A stretch of DNA of 33,350 nucleotides from Oscillospiraceae bacterium (GTDB lineage: Bacteria > Bacillota_A > Clostridia > Oscillospirales > Oscillospiraceae), in assembly GCA_017408725.1 (NCBI GenBank), contig JAFQUA010000025.1:1-33350 (forward strand), read 5' to 3'. Below, piece by piece: positions 7,151 through 14,965 of this stretch. The position numbers were made by a program, and so were the translations under genes. The notes below the pieces were generated by a model. It did not search any database and was not told where the DNA came from. It saw only the letters and a program-made list of their open reading frames with translations. The first letter of the stretch is position 1; the number at the start of each line of letters is the position of its first letter.

Positions 7151-9277
7151 ATGCTTTCAATTGCTGAGATATTGTCCCAAGAATTGAGACAGAAACTGGA
7201 ATATGTAGAAAACGTCATTTCCCTGATGGACGAGGGCAACACCATTCCCTTTATCGCCCGTTACCGCAAAGAAATGCACGGTGCTATGAACGATACCACC
7301 CTGCGTACGCTGGAAACCCGCCTGACCTACCTGCGGAATCTGCAGCAGCGCCGGGACGAGGTCAAAAATTCCATTGAAAACCAAGGCAAGCTGACGGAAG
7401 AACTGTCCGCCGCCATCGACAGCGCTGCCACCCTTGCAGAAGTCGAGGATCTTTACCGCCCCTATAAGCAAAAGCGCCGTACCCGGGGATCCATCGCCAG
7501 GGAAAAGGGTCTGGAGCCCCTTGCCACTGCGATCTTCGCACAGGATGGGCAAGATCCCGCTGTTTTGGCTGCCGCCTATGTTGATCCCGAAAAAGGCGTA
7601 GAAACAGTAGAGGATGCACTTGCGGGCGCATCCGACATCATTGCTGAGGACTTGAGCGATGATGCTGCCATCCGCAAGAATCTGCGGGAGCTGATGAATC
7701 GGAAAGCTGTCCTTGTCTGCCACGCCGAAGATCCGGAGAAAGACAGCGTTTACCGGCTCTATTACGATTTCAGCACCCCCGTTTCCCGGCTGATGGATCA
7801 CCAGATTTTGGCCATCAATCGGGGTGAAAAGGAAGAATTTTTGAAGGTTTCCATTGCTCTGCCCGGCAATGAGGGTGCAGCCCTCGTCTGCCGCGCCGCG
7901 TTGAAACCCACTGCTAATGTTTCCGCATTCGTCCGTGCTGCCGCAGAAGATGCCTATGAGCGGCTGATCTTCCCCTCCATCCAACGGGAGATCCGCAGTG
8001 ACCTTTCCGAAAAGGCCTACAGCGGCGCTATTCACAATTTTGCTCTGAATTTGAAGCCTCTGCTGATGCAGCCGCCGGTAAAAGGGTTTGTTACCATGGG
8101 TCTGGACCCCGGTTACCGAAACGGTTGCAAGGTGGCTGTTGTTGACCCCACCGGCAAGGTGCTTGCCACCTCTGTTGTCTACCCCACCTTCAGCGAGAAA
8201 AAAAAGCAGGAGGCCATCACAGCCCTGTCCGGCTTGATGCGCAAACACGCCGTGCAGCATATTGCCATCGGCAACGGCACTGCCTCACGGGAGACCGAAG
8301 CCATGGCTGTGGAAATGCTCCACAGTTTCCCGGACGCAAACTATATGATCGTCAACGAAGCCGGCGCTTCGGTATACTCCGCCTCTCCGCTGGCAGCAGA
8401 GGAATTTCCGGAATACGATGTGAATCTGCGTTCCGCCGTTTCCATCGCCCGCCGCCTGCAGGATCCTCTGGCTGAGCTGGTCAAGATCGATCCAAAAGCC
8501 ATCGGCGTAGGCCAATACCAGCACGACTGCCCCCAGAAGGAGCTGGACAGTGCGCTGAGCGGCGTGGTGGAAGATTGCGTAAACGCTGTGGGCGTGGATG
8601 TAAATACCGCATCCCGCAGCCTTTTACAGCAGGTTTCCGGTCTCAATGCTACTACTGCAAAGAACATCGTAGCTTATCGAGAGGAGAATGGTCCCTTCAG
8701 CAGCCGTACTCAGCTGAAAAAAGTACCCAAGCTTGGACCCAAGGCCTTTGAGCAATGCGCCGGCTTCCTTCGTGTGCCGGAAAGCAAGGAGATTTTGGAC
8801 AATACGGGTGTCCATCCGGAATCTTATGCCTCCGCTAAAGCGCTGCTGAAGCTGCTGGGCAATGATCTTTCCCAGCTTCCAGCGTTGCTGGAAAGCTACG
8901 GTACTGCCAGGGCAGCCGTGGAATGCAGTGTGGGCGAACTTACTCTGATTGATATTGCAAAAGAGCTTTCCAAGCCCGGCAGAGACCCCCGTGACGAGCT
9001 GCCCGCTCCCATCCTGCGAAAGGATGTGCTGGAGATAAAGGACTTAAAGCCCGGCATGGAGCTGACCGGAACGGTGCGCAATGTCATCGATTTCGGCGTT
9101 TTCGTGGATATTGGCGTCCATCAGGACGGCCTTGTGCACATTTCCGAGGTCTGCAACCGCCGTCTGCGCCACCCCAGCGAAGTATTGAAGGTTGGCGATG
9201 TTGTAAAGGTTGTGGTGCTTTCCGTAGATGAGCAGCGCCACCGCATCAGCCTGTCTATCAGGCAAGCAAGCAAATAA
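7151..9277 (+). CDS. tex: RNA-binding transcription accessory protein Tex
   Basis: Tex is a conserved nucleic-acid-binding protein of the Spt6 group, thought to act with RNA polymerase and in RNA degradation or stress survival. The 708-residue product has the expected order: an N-terminal helical domain with IPFIARYRKE and EVEDLYRPYKQKRRTR, a YqgF/RNase H-like domain beginning GLDPGYRNGCKVAVVD at about 316, helix-hairpin-helix segments (NATTAKNIVAYREENGPFSS and the KLGPKAFEQCAGFLR region, about 495-560), and a C-terminal S1 domain from about 632 (GTVRNVIDFGVFVDIGVHQD). An AAAGGAG site precedes the ATG at 7151. Length and domain order are normal for the family. It forms a single-gene transcription unit. 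Confidence 0.96.
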   Translation: MLSIAEILSQELRQKLEYVENVISLMDEGNTIPFIARYRKEMHGAMNDTTLRTLETRLTYLRNLQQRRDEVKNSIENQGKLTEELSAAIDSAATLAEVEDLYRPYKQKRRTRGSIAREKGLEPLATAIFAQDGQDPAVLAAAYVDPEKGVETVEDALAGASDIIAEDLSDDAAIRKNLRELMNRKAVLVCHAEDPEKDSVYRLYYDFSTPVSRLMDHQILAINRGEKEEFLKVSIALPGNEGAALVCRAALKPTANVSAFVRAAAEDAYERLIFPSIQREIRSDLSEKAYSGAIHNFALNLKPLLMQPPVKGFVTMGLDPGYRNGCKVAVVDPTGKVLATSVVYPTFSEKKKQEAITALSGLMRKHAVQHIAIGNGTASRETEAMAVEMLHSFPDANYMIVNEAGASVYSASPLAAEEFPEYDVNLRSAVSIARRLQDPLAELVKIDPKAIGVGQYQHDCPQKELDSALSGVVEDCVNAVGVDVNTASRSLLQQVSGLNATTAKNIVAYREENGPFSSRTQLKKVPKLGPKAFEQCAGFLRVPESKEILDNTGVHPESYASAKALLKLLGNDLSQLPALLESYGTARAAVECSVGELTLIDIAKELSKPGRDPRDELPAPILRKDVLEIKDLKPGMELTGTVRNVIDFGVFVDIGVHQDGLVHISEVCNRRLRHPSEVLKVGDVVKVVVLSVDEQRHRISLSIRQASK

Positions 9278-9281
9278 ATGG

Positions 9282-9307
9282 ACCCGGCTGCGTTGCAGCC
9301 GGGTTTA
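9282..9307. terminator. terminator between tex and the converging lipoprotein gene
   Basis: ACCCGGCTGC (9282-9291) pairs perfectly with GCAGCCGGGT (9295-9304) across a 3-base loop. It lies between two converging genes and may serve both, although the T run is short on either side. Confidence 0.75.
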
Positions 9308-9309
9308 AC

Positions 9310-10728
9310 TTATTCATAATCTGAAAGCTTCATAGTTTGATCCAACCGGTAATTCAGCTTGTAAGTCACCGTATCGATGGTATGCTGGCGCTCCACATGC
9401 AGCCCCATGGCCGTGGGCAGTCCGGTTTCCCGATCGATGACCAGATAGCCACCTGCAGACGCCGTTTTCTTCAGCGTTGCCTTGGCATCCAGGTCTACCT
9501 GCAGGAACTGTGTGATGTTTTCCATCATATCCATCACAAAATCATAGTTTCCGTCGATCTCTATCCGGTAACTGTCCTTACTAACCTTCAAGGACGCATC
9601 CTTTAAGTATTTTGGCGCAGCCAGAGCGGACAGTATTGCATCCTCACAGTAGCTGCGCATCTGCTGTGCGGTCACAGCGGGATTCGTCTGGGGTTTGCCT
9701 CCGTTTACCGTCGATGTGAACACGCCGTTTTCAAAGGAATCCATCTGCGTGCTGCTGGAAACATCACCCCGGTAATCCGACAACTGGATCCTATATTCCG
9801 CTCGGGCTGTTAATTCTCCACCATGGCCGGTTAGATTGATCAAGCTATTCTGGCTGTAAGCCAGAGGAACGGCTTCGCTATAGATGGATTCCACCGCATC
9901 GCATTGCATCTTGCCGGCGGCATATACATCGCCCACCATCTGCAGCAGCATTTTAGGCACATCCAGATCTTTGATTCTGGTGCTTCCCTTAATGTGCTCC
10001 TGATGGGTTCCGCTCAGATCCAGCGCAGGCGGAGTCGTGATACGAACAGCTGCTCTGACCGTATACTGCACAGCACCTACGCTGTATGTAATTTGGCAGG
10101 TCGTTTCCTTTAGCGCGCCGCTGCTGTCCAGTATCGCACTTCCGGAAGCGCTGACAATCTTCGCATCGGCGTTTCCTGCCCAATTCTCTACAGCAGTTGC
10201 GCTACCGAAGTAGATCACCGTGCTGGTTTCTCCTACCGTTTCCGCAATGGTTTTATACAGTGCGCTGTCAATCAGCACCGCCGGAATCTGGCGCTGTACA
10301 AATGCTTCCGGTTCCATCTCTGACTTAAAATAGCTTTCCTTGATCTTCGAAAAAGCCATGCTCTCACAATAAACTTCCGTGTAGTCGCTGGTGTAGCTGC
10401 CGTAGGTTAATTGTTCCTCTATCACAGCTACCATATCCTTTTGATAAAGCTTGCTGAAAGATGCCTTTCCTACTACCTTTTTCGTATATGTATCCGTGCC
10501 GACGCCGCGCTGCTCCTCCAGCGTATAATCCAGGATCCAGTTTGCCTCCTGCCCCAGATTATCCAGAGCAAGATCATACTTTTCCCGGGGTGACAGGGGC
10601 GGCTCTGTAGGCGCAGCCGTCGTAGGTACCGTAACGGTGGTGTCTACCGGCGGTTGTTCACAGCCGACCAAAACAAGCACTGCGCAAATGCACAGTATAA
10701 CCGCCCATACTCTCAAAAAACCTTTCAT
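9310..10728 (-). CDS. secreted lipoprotein of unknown function
   Basis: The product is 472 residues. It starts MKGFLRVWAVILCICAVLVL and ends the signal peptide with the lipobox LVGC, so the mature protein should begin at a lipid-modified Cys outside the membrane. A Thr/Pro/Val-rich linker of about 25 residues follows (TTVTVPTTAAPTEPPLSPR), then a large folded region. The C-terminal part alternates strands with a VIDRETGLPTAMGLHVE segment, which recalls LolA/LppX-like folds such as the DUF6612 group; that comparison is inference. I chose the ATG at 10728 because AAAGAGG precedes it and the signal peptide follows at once; the frame continues upstream without a start that makes sense. It is transcribed from its own consensus promoter, and I see no functional clue in its neighbours. 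Confidence 0.75.
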   Translation of the reverse strand: MKGFLRVWAVILCICAVLVLVGCEQPPVDTTVTVPTTAAPTEPPLSPREKYDLALDNLGQEANWILDYTLEEQRGVGTDTYTKKVVGKASFSKLYQKDMVAVIEEQLTYGSYTSDYTEVYCESMAFSKIKESYFKSEMEPEAFVQRQIPAVLIDSALYKTIAETVGETSTVIYFGSATAVENWAGNADAKIVSASGSAILDSSGALKETTCQITYSVGAVQYTVRAAVRITTPPALDLSGTHQEHIKGSTRIKDLDVPKMLLQMVGDVYAAGKMQCDAVESIYSEAVPLAYSQNSLINLTGHGGELTARAEYRIQLSDYRGDVSSSTQMDSFENGVFTSTVNGGKPQTNPAVTAQQMRSYCEDAILSALAAPKYLKDASLKVSKDSYRIEIDGNYDFVMDMMENITQFLQVDLDAKATLKKTASAGGYLVIDRETGLPTAMGLHVERQHTIDTVTYKLNYRLDQTMKLSDYE

Positions 10729-10770
10729 AAATAAACCTCTTTGGTTTTGTTTTCTGTTTTTTACCGCCGT

Positions 10771-10799
10771 ATTATAACGCAAATAGACAAAAATGTCAA
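10771..10799 (-). promoter_or_regulatory. full-consensus sigma-A promoter of the lipoprotein gene
   Basis: On the minus strand TTGACA (10799-10794), 17 bases, TATAAT (10776-10771). Both elements match exactly. Predicted start near 10764, about 36 bases before the ATG. Confidence 0.88.
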
Positions 10800-10836
10800 T
10801 CCAACCCCCTTTTTCACTGGAAACCCCAACAAATAA

Positions 10837-10862
10837 CCAAAAAACAGGAAGCAACGCTTCCC
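10837..10862 (-). terminator. intrinsic terminator after the MATE gene
   Basis: On the minus strand GGAAGC (10861-10856) pairs with GCTTCC (10852-10847) around a GTT loop, followed by TGTTTTTT. It separates the MATE gene from the lipoprotein gene. Confidence 0.78.
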
Positions 10863-10869
10863 GTTTACG

Positions 10870-12231
10870 TCATGCTTTTTTCTGTTCCAGCCGGTCAAAA
10901 TTATGGATCCAATCCGCTTTCAGGAAATAGATTAAAAACACGATGGAGCTGCAAGTCCAAGTGATTGGATATGCCCAGGACACGGTTTCAAGCTGCGGCA
11001 CAAAGCTGACAGTCACCGTAATATAGCTGACACGGATTACGCACCAGCAGGCAAGCATGGTGATCATAGGCACCGTTGCCTTGCCTGCGCCGCGCAGAAT
11101 GCCGGCAATACAGTGGGAAAACGCCAGCAAAAAATAGAATAGACAGATGGTACGCATATGGCGCACACCAAAATCGATCACCGCAGGTTCTTCGTTGAAT
11201 ATGCCGATCAGCTGCGGGGCAAACAGCCACGACAGCACACCAATACCCTCTGCCATCAGGCAAGAGCAAAGGATCCCAAAAACAACACCTTTTTTCACCC
11301 GGTCGTGCTTCCCTGCACCCAGATTCTGCCCCACAAAAGTGGAAAGTGCCTGTGTGAAGCAAGTGATGGGCAGGAACGCAAAACCTTCAATCTTGGAATA
11401 GGATCCGCAGCCCGCCATAGCTTCCTTGCCGAAGCTGTTGATATTGGTCTGCACCACCACATTGGCCAAGGCGATGACAGAATTCTGCACACCGGAGGGT
11501 AAACCGTACTGCAAAATACTCTTCATGCTGTCCCAATGGAAGCGGATCTCCTTCAATCGCATCCGATAGGGCGCATCCACACGCATCAGGCGAATGGCGC
11601 ACAACAGGGCGCTGACGCCTTGTGAAATTGTCGTTGCCACCGCAGCCGCGCCTACTCCCATCTTGAGCACCGCCACAAACAGCAGATCCAGCACCACATT
11701 GATACCGGAGGAGATGATCAGATAATAAAGCGGATGCTTGCTGTCGCCAACCGCATGAAGGATGCCTACAAAAATGTTGTACATGACCGTAAAAACGGCA
11801 CCGCAGAAGTAATAACGGAAATAGGAAACAGACTGAGGAAACACATCACCGGGAGTTCCCATCCACTGAAGGATCGTCGGTGTAAAGGCCACGCCCAAAA
11901 CCGTCAGCAAAATACCGGCGCAAAGTCCGAAGGCCACATTGGTGTGAATTGCTTTGCGCATGGTATCATACCGCTTGGCACCGTAATCCCGGGCAATCAC
12001 CACACCGGCACCCATAGCAGTACCGTTAAAAAAGCCGATCATCATAAAGATCAGGCTGCCGGAGGAGCTTACCGCAGCCAGCGCATCATCACCAATAAAA
12101 TTGCCGACGCACCAGGAATCGAAAGCATTATAAAACTGCTGAAATACATTGCCCAGAAACACCGGCAGTGCAAACAGAAGCATCTTTTTCCATATAGGCC
12201 CTTCCGTCAGGGCATTTTTCCGGTCATCCAT
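10870..12231 (-). CDS. MATE family efflux transporter
   Basis: Multidrug and toxin extrusion exporter, expected to use a sodium or proton gradient. The 453-residue product has about 12 hydrophobic helices. It opens with a MATE-type N-terminus: LPVFLGNVFQQFYNAFDSWC followed by VGNFIGDDALAAVSSSGS. The second half repeats the fold with QYGLPSGVQNSVIALANVVV and an AGCGSYSKIEGFAFLP segment, as in the NorM/DinF-type halves. Length is normal. An AGGAAG site precedes the ATG. A sigma-A promoter and an inverted repeat at the transcription start lie directly upstream, so it may be controlled by a repressor. The substrate cannot be told from the sequence. Confidence 0.93.
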   Translation of the reverse strand: MDDRKNALTEGPIWKKMLLFALPVFLGNVFQQFYNAFDSWCVGNFIGDDALAAVSSSGSLIFMMIGFFNGTAMGAGVVIARDYGAKRYDTMRKAIHTNVAFGLCAGILLTVLGVAFTPTILQWMGTPGDVFPQSVSYFRYYFCGAVFTVMYNIFVGILHAVGDSKHPLYYLIISSGINVVLDLLFVAVLKMGVGAAAVATTISQGVSALLCAIRLMRVDAPYRMRLKEIRFHWDSMKSILQYGLPSGVQNSVIALANVVVQTNINSFGKEAMAGCGSYSKIEGFAFLPITCFTQALSTFVGQNLGAGKHDRVKKGVVFGILCSCLMAEGIGVLSWLFAPQLIGIFNEEPAVIDFGVRHMRTICLFYFLLAFSHCIAGILRGAGKATVPMITMLACWCVIRVSYITVTVSFVPQLETVSWAYPITWTCSSIVFLIYFLKADWIHNFDRLEQKKA

Positions 12232-12246
12232 CTGCGTACTTCCTTT

Positions 12247-12262
12247 CGTTTCGTTTGAAACG
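12247..12262. promoter_or_regulatory. operator-like inverted repeat at the MATE gene promoter
   Basis: CGTTTC-GTTT-GAAACG is a perfect 6-bp inverted repeat with a 4-base centre. On the minus strand it sits just downstream of the -10 box, covering the predicted start of transcription, and ends 16 bases before the MATE ATG. The position suits a repressor site, but the regulator is unknown. Confidence 0.45.
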
Positions 12263-12268
12263 GTTTTA

Positions 12269-12296
12269 TTATACTCCCCCGCTGGGAAAAGTCAAC
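12269..12296 (-). promoter_or_regulatory. sigma-A promoter of the MATE gene
   Basis: On the minus strand TTGACT (near 12296-12291), a 16-base spacer, then TATAAT (12274-12269). The -10 box is perfect and the -35 has one mismatch. Confidence 0.75.
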
Positions 12297-12298
12297 AA

Positions 12299-12327
12299 GA
12301 AAGCACCCCGGCCGTTTGGTCGGGGTG
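12299..12327 (-). terminator. intrinsic terminator of the LOR-luxS-mtnN unit
   Basis: CACCCCGGCC (12304-12313) pairs with GGTCGGGGTG (12318-12327) with one G-T pair and a GTTT loop. On the minus strand it is followed by CTTTCTT. It lies 9 bases after the mtnN stop. Confidence 0.82.
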
Positions 12328-12336
12328 GCGCTGTCT

Positions 12337-13041
12337 TTAGAGATTGCTTGCCATATTTTTTGCCATAGCCATGGTCACCTGGGCACAGCGCCGGGCGGCA
12401 ATAGCCTCAAAGGCGGGATAATCCATTTCCGCACTGTCATCTGCCTTGTCGGAAATGGCACGGATAATCACAAAAGGAACGCCGTTGCGGTAAGCGGTAT
12501 GGGCAATGGATGCGCCCTCCATCTCCGCGCAGATACCTTTGGTATCGGCAATGATCTTTTCCTTCTGCTCTTTGCTGCAGATAAATTGGTCGCCGCTGGC
12601 CACTCTGCCGATCCGGGTATGGCCGGGATTCACTTCTTCTGCTGCAGCAAAAGCGATCTGTATCATCTTCTCATCCGCGGGAAATGCGATTACATCAAAG
12701 CCCGGTACCTGCCCGATGGGTCTACCCCAGAAATGCAGGTCAAAATCATGATGAATGGCATCCCGGCTGATGACCAGATCGCCGATATCCAGTTCCGCCA
12801 GCAAAGAGCCGGCAATTCCCGTATTGACTACATGGGTCACACCAAAGCAGTCGCACAGGATCTGGGTGCAAACAGCCGCATTGACCTTGCCGATACCGCT
12901 CTGAACCACAACTGCGTCCACGCCTTGTAGCTTACCTTCATAAAATACCATTCCGGTGCGCTCGGTCTGCTTCATGTCCACCATATTCTCTTTCAATGTG
13001 GCGATCTCCACTGCCATGGCACCAATAATTCCCAGTTTCAT
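12337..13041 (-). CDS. mtnN: 5'-methylthioadenosine/S-adenosylhomocysteine nucleosidase
   Basis: Cleaves adenine from S-adenosylhomocysteine and methylthioadenosine, the first step in recycling the toxic by-product of methylation. The 234-residue protein begins MKLGIIGAMAVEIATLKENM, with the catalytic acid Glu12. Purine and ribose binding residues are in CAEMEGASIAH (Met174, Glu175), and the catalytic Asp198 is in RAISDKADDS. All key residues are intact and the length is typical. GAGGA lies in front of the ATG and overlaps the end of luxS. The gap to luxS is 10 bases, so the two are cotranscribed and probably translationally coupled. Its product, S-ribosylhomocysteine, is the substrate of LuxS. 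Confidence 0.97.
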   Translation of the reverse strand: MKLGIIGAMAVEIATLKENMVDMKQTERTGMVFYEGKLQGVDAVVVQSGIGKVNAAVCTQILCDCFGVTHVVNTGIAGSLLAELDIGDLVISRDAIHHDFDLHFWGRPIGQVPGFDVIAFPADEKMIQIAFAAAEEVNPGHTRIGRVASGDQFICSKEQKEKIIADTKGICAEMEGASIAHTAYRNGVPFVIIRAISDKADDSAEMDYPAFEAIAARRCAQVTMAMAKNMASNL

Positions 13042-13051
13042 GGTTTCCTCC

Positions 13052-13528
13052 TCATTCCGGATATTTCAGCCGATCCGGACCAATCGTTTCCAGAAGCGAC
13101 GCGTACCGTCTGCCCCAATGGTTTGCCATAGGCAAATTCATATCCAAGTAATTGCCGCAGTCCTTGGCGCTGGAACCGGGCACTTCCCCTGCAAATTCCG
13201 CGATGAAGCGGAAGCAATCCCGCACCAACGGAAGTACATCTTCCGACTCCAAATTACCTGCCAGCAGCAGATAAAAGCCCGTGCGGCAGCCCATTGGGCC
13301 AAAATACAGCACTTTTCCCTTCCACTTCGGTTCATTGCGCAGATAGGTTGCCGCAAGATGTTCTATGGTATGCACCTCTGCCGTATTCATCACCGGCTCT
13401 TCGTTGGGACTGGTCAGCCGCAGATCAAAAGTGGTAACTGTTTCCGTTCCAATCTTATCCTTACGGGACACATAAAATCCCGGCTGTAGTTTGATATGAT
13501 CAATGGTAAAGCTGGTAATTTTCTCCAT
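13052..13528 (-). CDS. luxS: S-ribosylhomocysteine lyase (AI-2 synthesis)
   Basis: LuxS converts S-ribosylhomocysteine to homocysteine and 4,5-dihydroxy-2,3-pentanedione, the precursor of autoinducer-2. The 158-residue protein carries the metal site HTIEH (His53, His57) with Glu56, the third metal ligand Cys124 in AKDCGNY, and the catalytic Cys81 in GPMGCRTGFYLLL. Nothing is missing compared with the family. An AGGAG site precedes the ATG. It is flanked at 10 and 9 bases by mtnN and the LOR-type gene, so all three form one operon. Having both enzymes together argues for a metabolic role in the activated methyl cycle; signalling by AI-2 is possible but not shown by this sequence. Confidence 0.98.
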   Translation of the reverse strand: MEKITSFTIDHIKLQPGFYVSRKDKIGTETVTTFDLRLTSPNEEPVMNTAEVHTIEHLAATYLRNEPKWKGKVLYFGPMGCRTGFYLLLAGNLESEDVLPLVRDCFRFIAEFAGEVPGSSAKDCGNYLDMNLPMANHWGRRYASLLETIGPDRLKYPE

Positions 13529-13537
13529 ATTCTTCTC

Positions 13538-14014
13538 CTATTTATTTTTACTGCAGTTGACCGCGTCAATGGCAAGCACCAGAAGCAGCCCGGGGATCTC
13601 ATCCGCCGGATTTTGATATTTCAACACATAGGTATCTCCCCAGTGGAACAATTCCTTAGACACCGTCAGCACAGTTCTGCCGTTTGCCCGAGCTTCATAA
13701 TCCCAGCCCATGAGATCACCGTCCACATCCCAGCCGCGAAAATCCACATGGTAATGGGGCACAAAGAATGAAAACTCTTTGCAGATCGTACCTACTGTTC
13801 TTCCGCCGATGACGATCTCAAACTGGGGCAGAAAGGTAAACAGCTTCTGGTGGATAGAGCCTACCTCCTGTCCGCTGCGCTTATCATACACATGGATCTG
13901 ATGCCCAAAGGTAAAAAACTCCGCTTCCACATAATATCGCGGTTCGCCGTTTTCATCATACACATCGTAGGTGTCCGTCCAGGAAAATACCCGCTGCTTG
14001 ATTCGAAGTTCCAT
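13538..14014 (-). CDS. LOR/YxjI-family (tubby-like) protein
   Basis: The product is 158 residues and begins MELRIKQRVFSWTDTYDVYD. It reads as a beta-barrel protein of the LURP-one-related/YxjI family (Scramblase/tubby-like superfamily). Typical elements are GEPRYYVEAEFFTFGHQIHV, then GSIHQKLFTFLPQFEIVI and the repeated KEFSFF and KELFHWGDTYVL strands. The role of this family in bacteria is unknown. I chose the ATG at 14014, which is 8 bases from AGGAGG; another ATG two codons earlier (14020) sits too close to that site. It is the first gene of the operon with luxS and mtnN, 9 bases before luxS, and is transcribed from a good promoter. The link to methyl-cycle recycling is not explained by its sequence. 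Confidence 0.82.
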   Translation of the reverse strand: MELRIKQRVFSWTDTYDVYDENGEPRYYVEAEFFTFGHQIHVYDKRSGQEVGSIHQKLFTFLPQFEIVIGGRTVGTICKEFSFFVPHYHVDFRGWDVDGDLMGWDYEARANGRTVLTVSKELFHWGDTYVLKYQNPADEIPGLLLVLAIDAVNCSKNK

Positions 14015-14039
14015 TTTCATCCCCTCCTGTTGCCAATAT

Positions 14040-14068
14040 ATCATACCGCAAAGATGCCCCAAATGCAA
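14040..14068 (-). promoter_or_regulatory. sigma-A promoter of the LOR-luxS-mtnN operon
   Basis: On the minus strand TTGCAT (14068-14063), 17 bases, TATGAT (14045-14040). Predicted start near 14033, about 20 bases before the first gene's start codon. Confidence 0.72.
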
Positions 14069-14069
14069 G

Positions 14070-14099
14070 AAAAATACCGCTCAACTAACTGTTGAGCGG
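14070..14099 (-). terminator. intrinsic terminator on the minus strand
   Basis: CCGCTCAAC (14077-14085) pairs perfectly with GTTGAGCGG (14091-14099); on the minus strand it is followed by TATTTTTCTTG. It stops transcripts from the decayed patch to its right and insulates the LOR-luxS-mtnN promoter. Confidence 0.83.
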
Positions 14100-14208
14100 C
14101 AATCAACCGGCTGTTGGTTTTACAATTTCTGAAAATTAACGAATGATTGATAGCTTCTTTCTGCTTTTTATGGCATGATATGGTTAGAACGCAAAAGGAG
14201 GAATCCAC

Positions 14209-14385
14209 ATGGAACAGACTATCGGAAAGAGAATTATGGAAAACCGGAAGCGGCTGGGGCTGACGCAGGATGCTCTGGCAGAGCAGCTGGGTGTTACAGC
14301 ACAGGCCGTCAGCCATGGTGCAATACCATCCCGTATTTCTTGCCGCGCAGAATGGCATATAATGATAAACTACTCAACCAAATAG
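14209..14385 (+). pseudogene. truncated XRE-family helix-turn-helix regulator
   Basis: A good ribosome binding site (AAAGGAGG) and the ATG at 14209 start a typical Cro/CI-type DNA-binding domain: MEQTIGKRIMENRKRLGLTQ, then DALAEQLGVTAQAVS. In intact relatives this is followed by KWEN and the rest of the helix-turn-helix domain, usually with a further C-terminal part. Here the match stops abruptly after AVS, at about 14316, and the frame runs on for 22 unrelated residues to a TAG at 14383-14385. The total is 58 residues. The break suggests that a deletion or insertion joined the 5' end of a regulator gene to foreign sequence. A promoter region precedes it (possible -10 CATGAT near 14174). It may still be transcribed, up to the terminator at 14715. 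Confidence 0.72.
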
Positions 14386-14660
14386 GGTATCAGGCAGTAG
14401 CCCGCATAAGTAACCCGCACCTCTTGATCCCGGAACCACCCGGCGATGTGCATACTCAAAAACAGGTGGATCCCATACATAAAACCCACAGCCAAGACCG
14501 TTTCACGGGTACCAACGTAAGGAGCAAATATATCTGCAGCTTCTGTGAGCAAATCTGAAAGGCAGGCTTCATCGCCTGCCTCCTTCCGTATATACAGGGT
14601 CACTTGGTTTCCGATTTGCCGGAGCTTCCGGATCTCTTCCTGAATGTCATAACAACTCAC
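14370..14660 (-). CDS. hypothetical protein in the decayed patch
   Basis: An open frame of 97 codons from a GTG at 14660 (an in-frame TTG lies just before it). I do not recognise the product. It has a charged helical start (IQEEIRKLRQIGNQV), a mixed middle (GDEACLSDLLTEAADIFAPY) and a hydrophobic stretch (VLAVGFMYGIHLFLSMHIAG). The composition looks like a real, perhaps helical, protein rather than a chance frame. Its start overlaps the end of the next minus-strand frame by 14 bases, and no clear ribosome binding site is visible. It could be translationally coupled, or the two could be pieces of one gene split by a frameshift. A minus-strand terminator at 14070-14099 would end this transcript. 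Confidence 0.4.
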   Translation of the reverse strand: MSCYDIQEEIRKLRQIGNQVTLYIRKEAGDEACLSDLLTEAADIFAPYVGTRETVLAVGFMYGIHLFLSMHIAGWFRDQEVRVTYAGYCLIPYLVE

Positions 14661-14952
14661 CAAGAACCAACGATACGAGAAACAGAATATCTTCTTTATC
14701 CAGAAGGCGAAGGTGGACCAGCACCTTGGTGCTGGTCCTTTGTTTTCTCCAGAATTGTTTTATATTCAAAAGATCTTCAATGGTCAAAGCAGCGTTTCCA
14801 AGATCATAGCTTCTCCGGTGCGAGAATTTCACATGGTTGCAGGGGCAGATCTGCTGATAGGCCATGAGAGTAAAACTGCTGCAATAGTATCTTTGATCGT
14901 CAACATAGTGGTTCTCCTGCCTTACTAAGCTGTATATGGGGCGAAAAATCAC
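14647..14952 (-). CDS. hypothetical protein, possibly a gene remnant
   Basis: An open frame of 101 codons from a GTG at 14952; an internal ATG at 14865 is another possible start. I do not recognise it. The best-looking part is NHVKFSHRRSYDLGNAALTI followed by EDLLNIKQFWRKQR. A strong ribosome binding site (GGCAGGAG) upstream points instead to an ATG at 14906 in another frame, which opens MLTIKDTIAAVLLSW but stops after 25 residues. This pattern of good initiation signal, early stop and continuing coding-like sequence in another frame is what a frameshifted gene looks like. I therefore treat it as a probable remnant. Confidence 0.35.
   Translation of the reverse strand: MIFRPIYSLVRQENHYVDDQRYYCSSFTLMAYQQICPCNHVKFSHRRSYDLGNAALTIEDLLNIKQFWRKQRTSTKVLVHLRLLDKEDILFLVSLVLGELL
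14715..14746 (+). terminator. intrinsic terminator on the plus strand inside the decayed patch
   Basis: GGACCAGCACC (14715-14725) pairs perfectly with GGTGCTGGTCC (14728-14738) around a TT loop, followed by TTTGTTTT. It points along the plus strand, like the truncated XRE gene, and lies within the minus-strand frames. It may be the original 3' end of the operon that the XRE gene belonged to. Confidence 0.78.
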
Positions 14953-14965
14953 TTTCGATTCTAAG

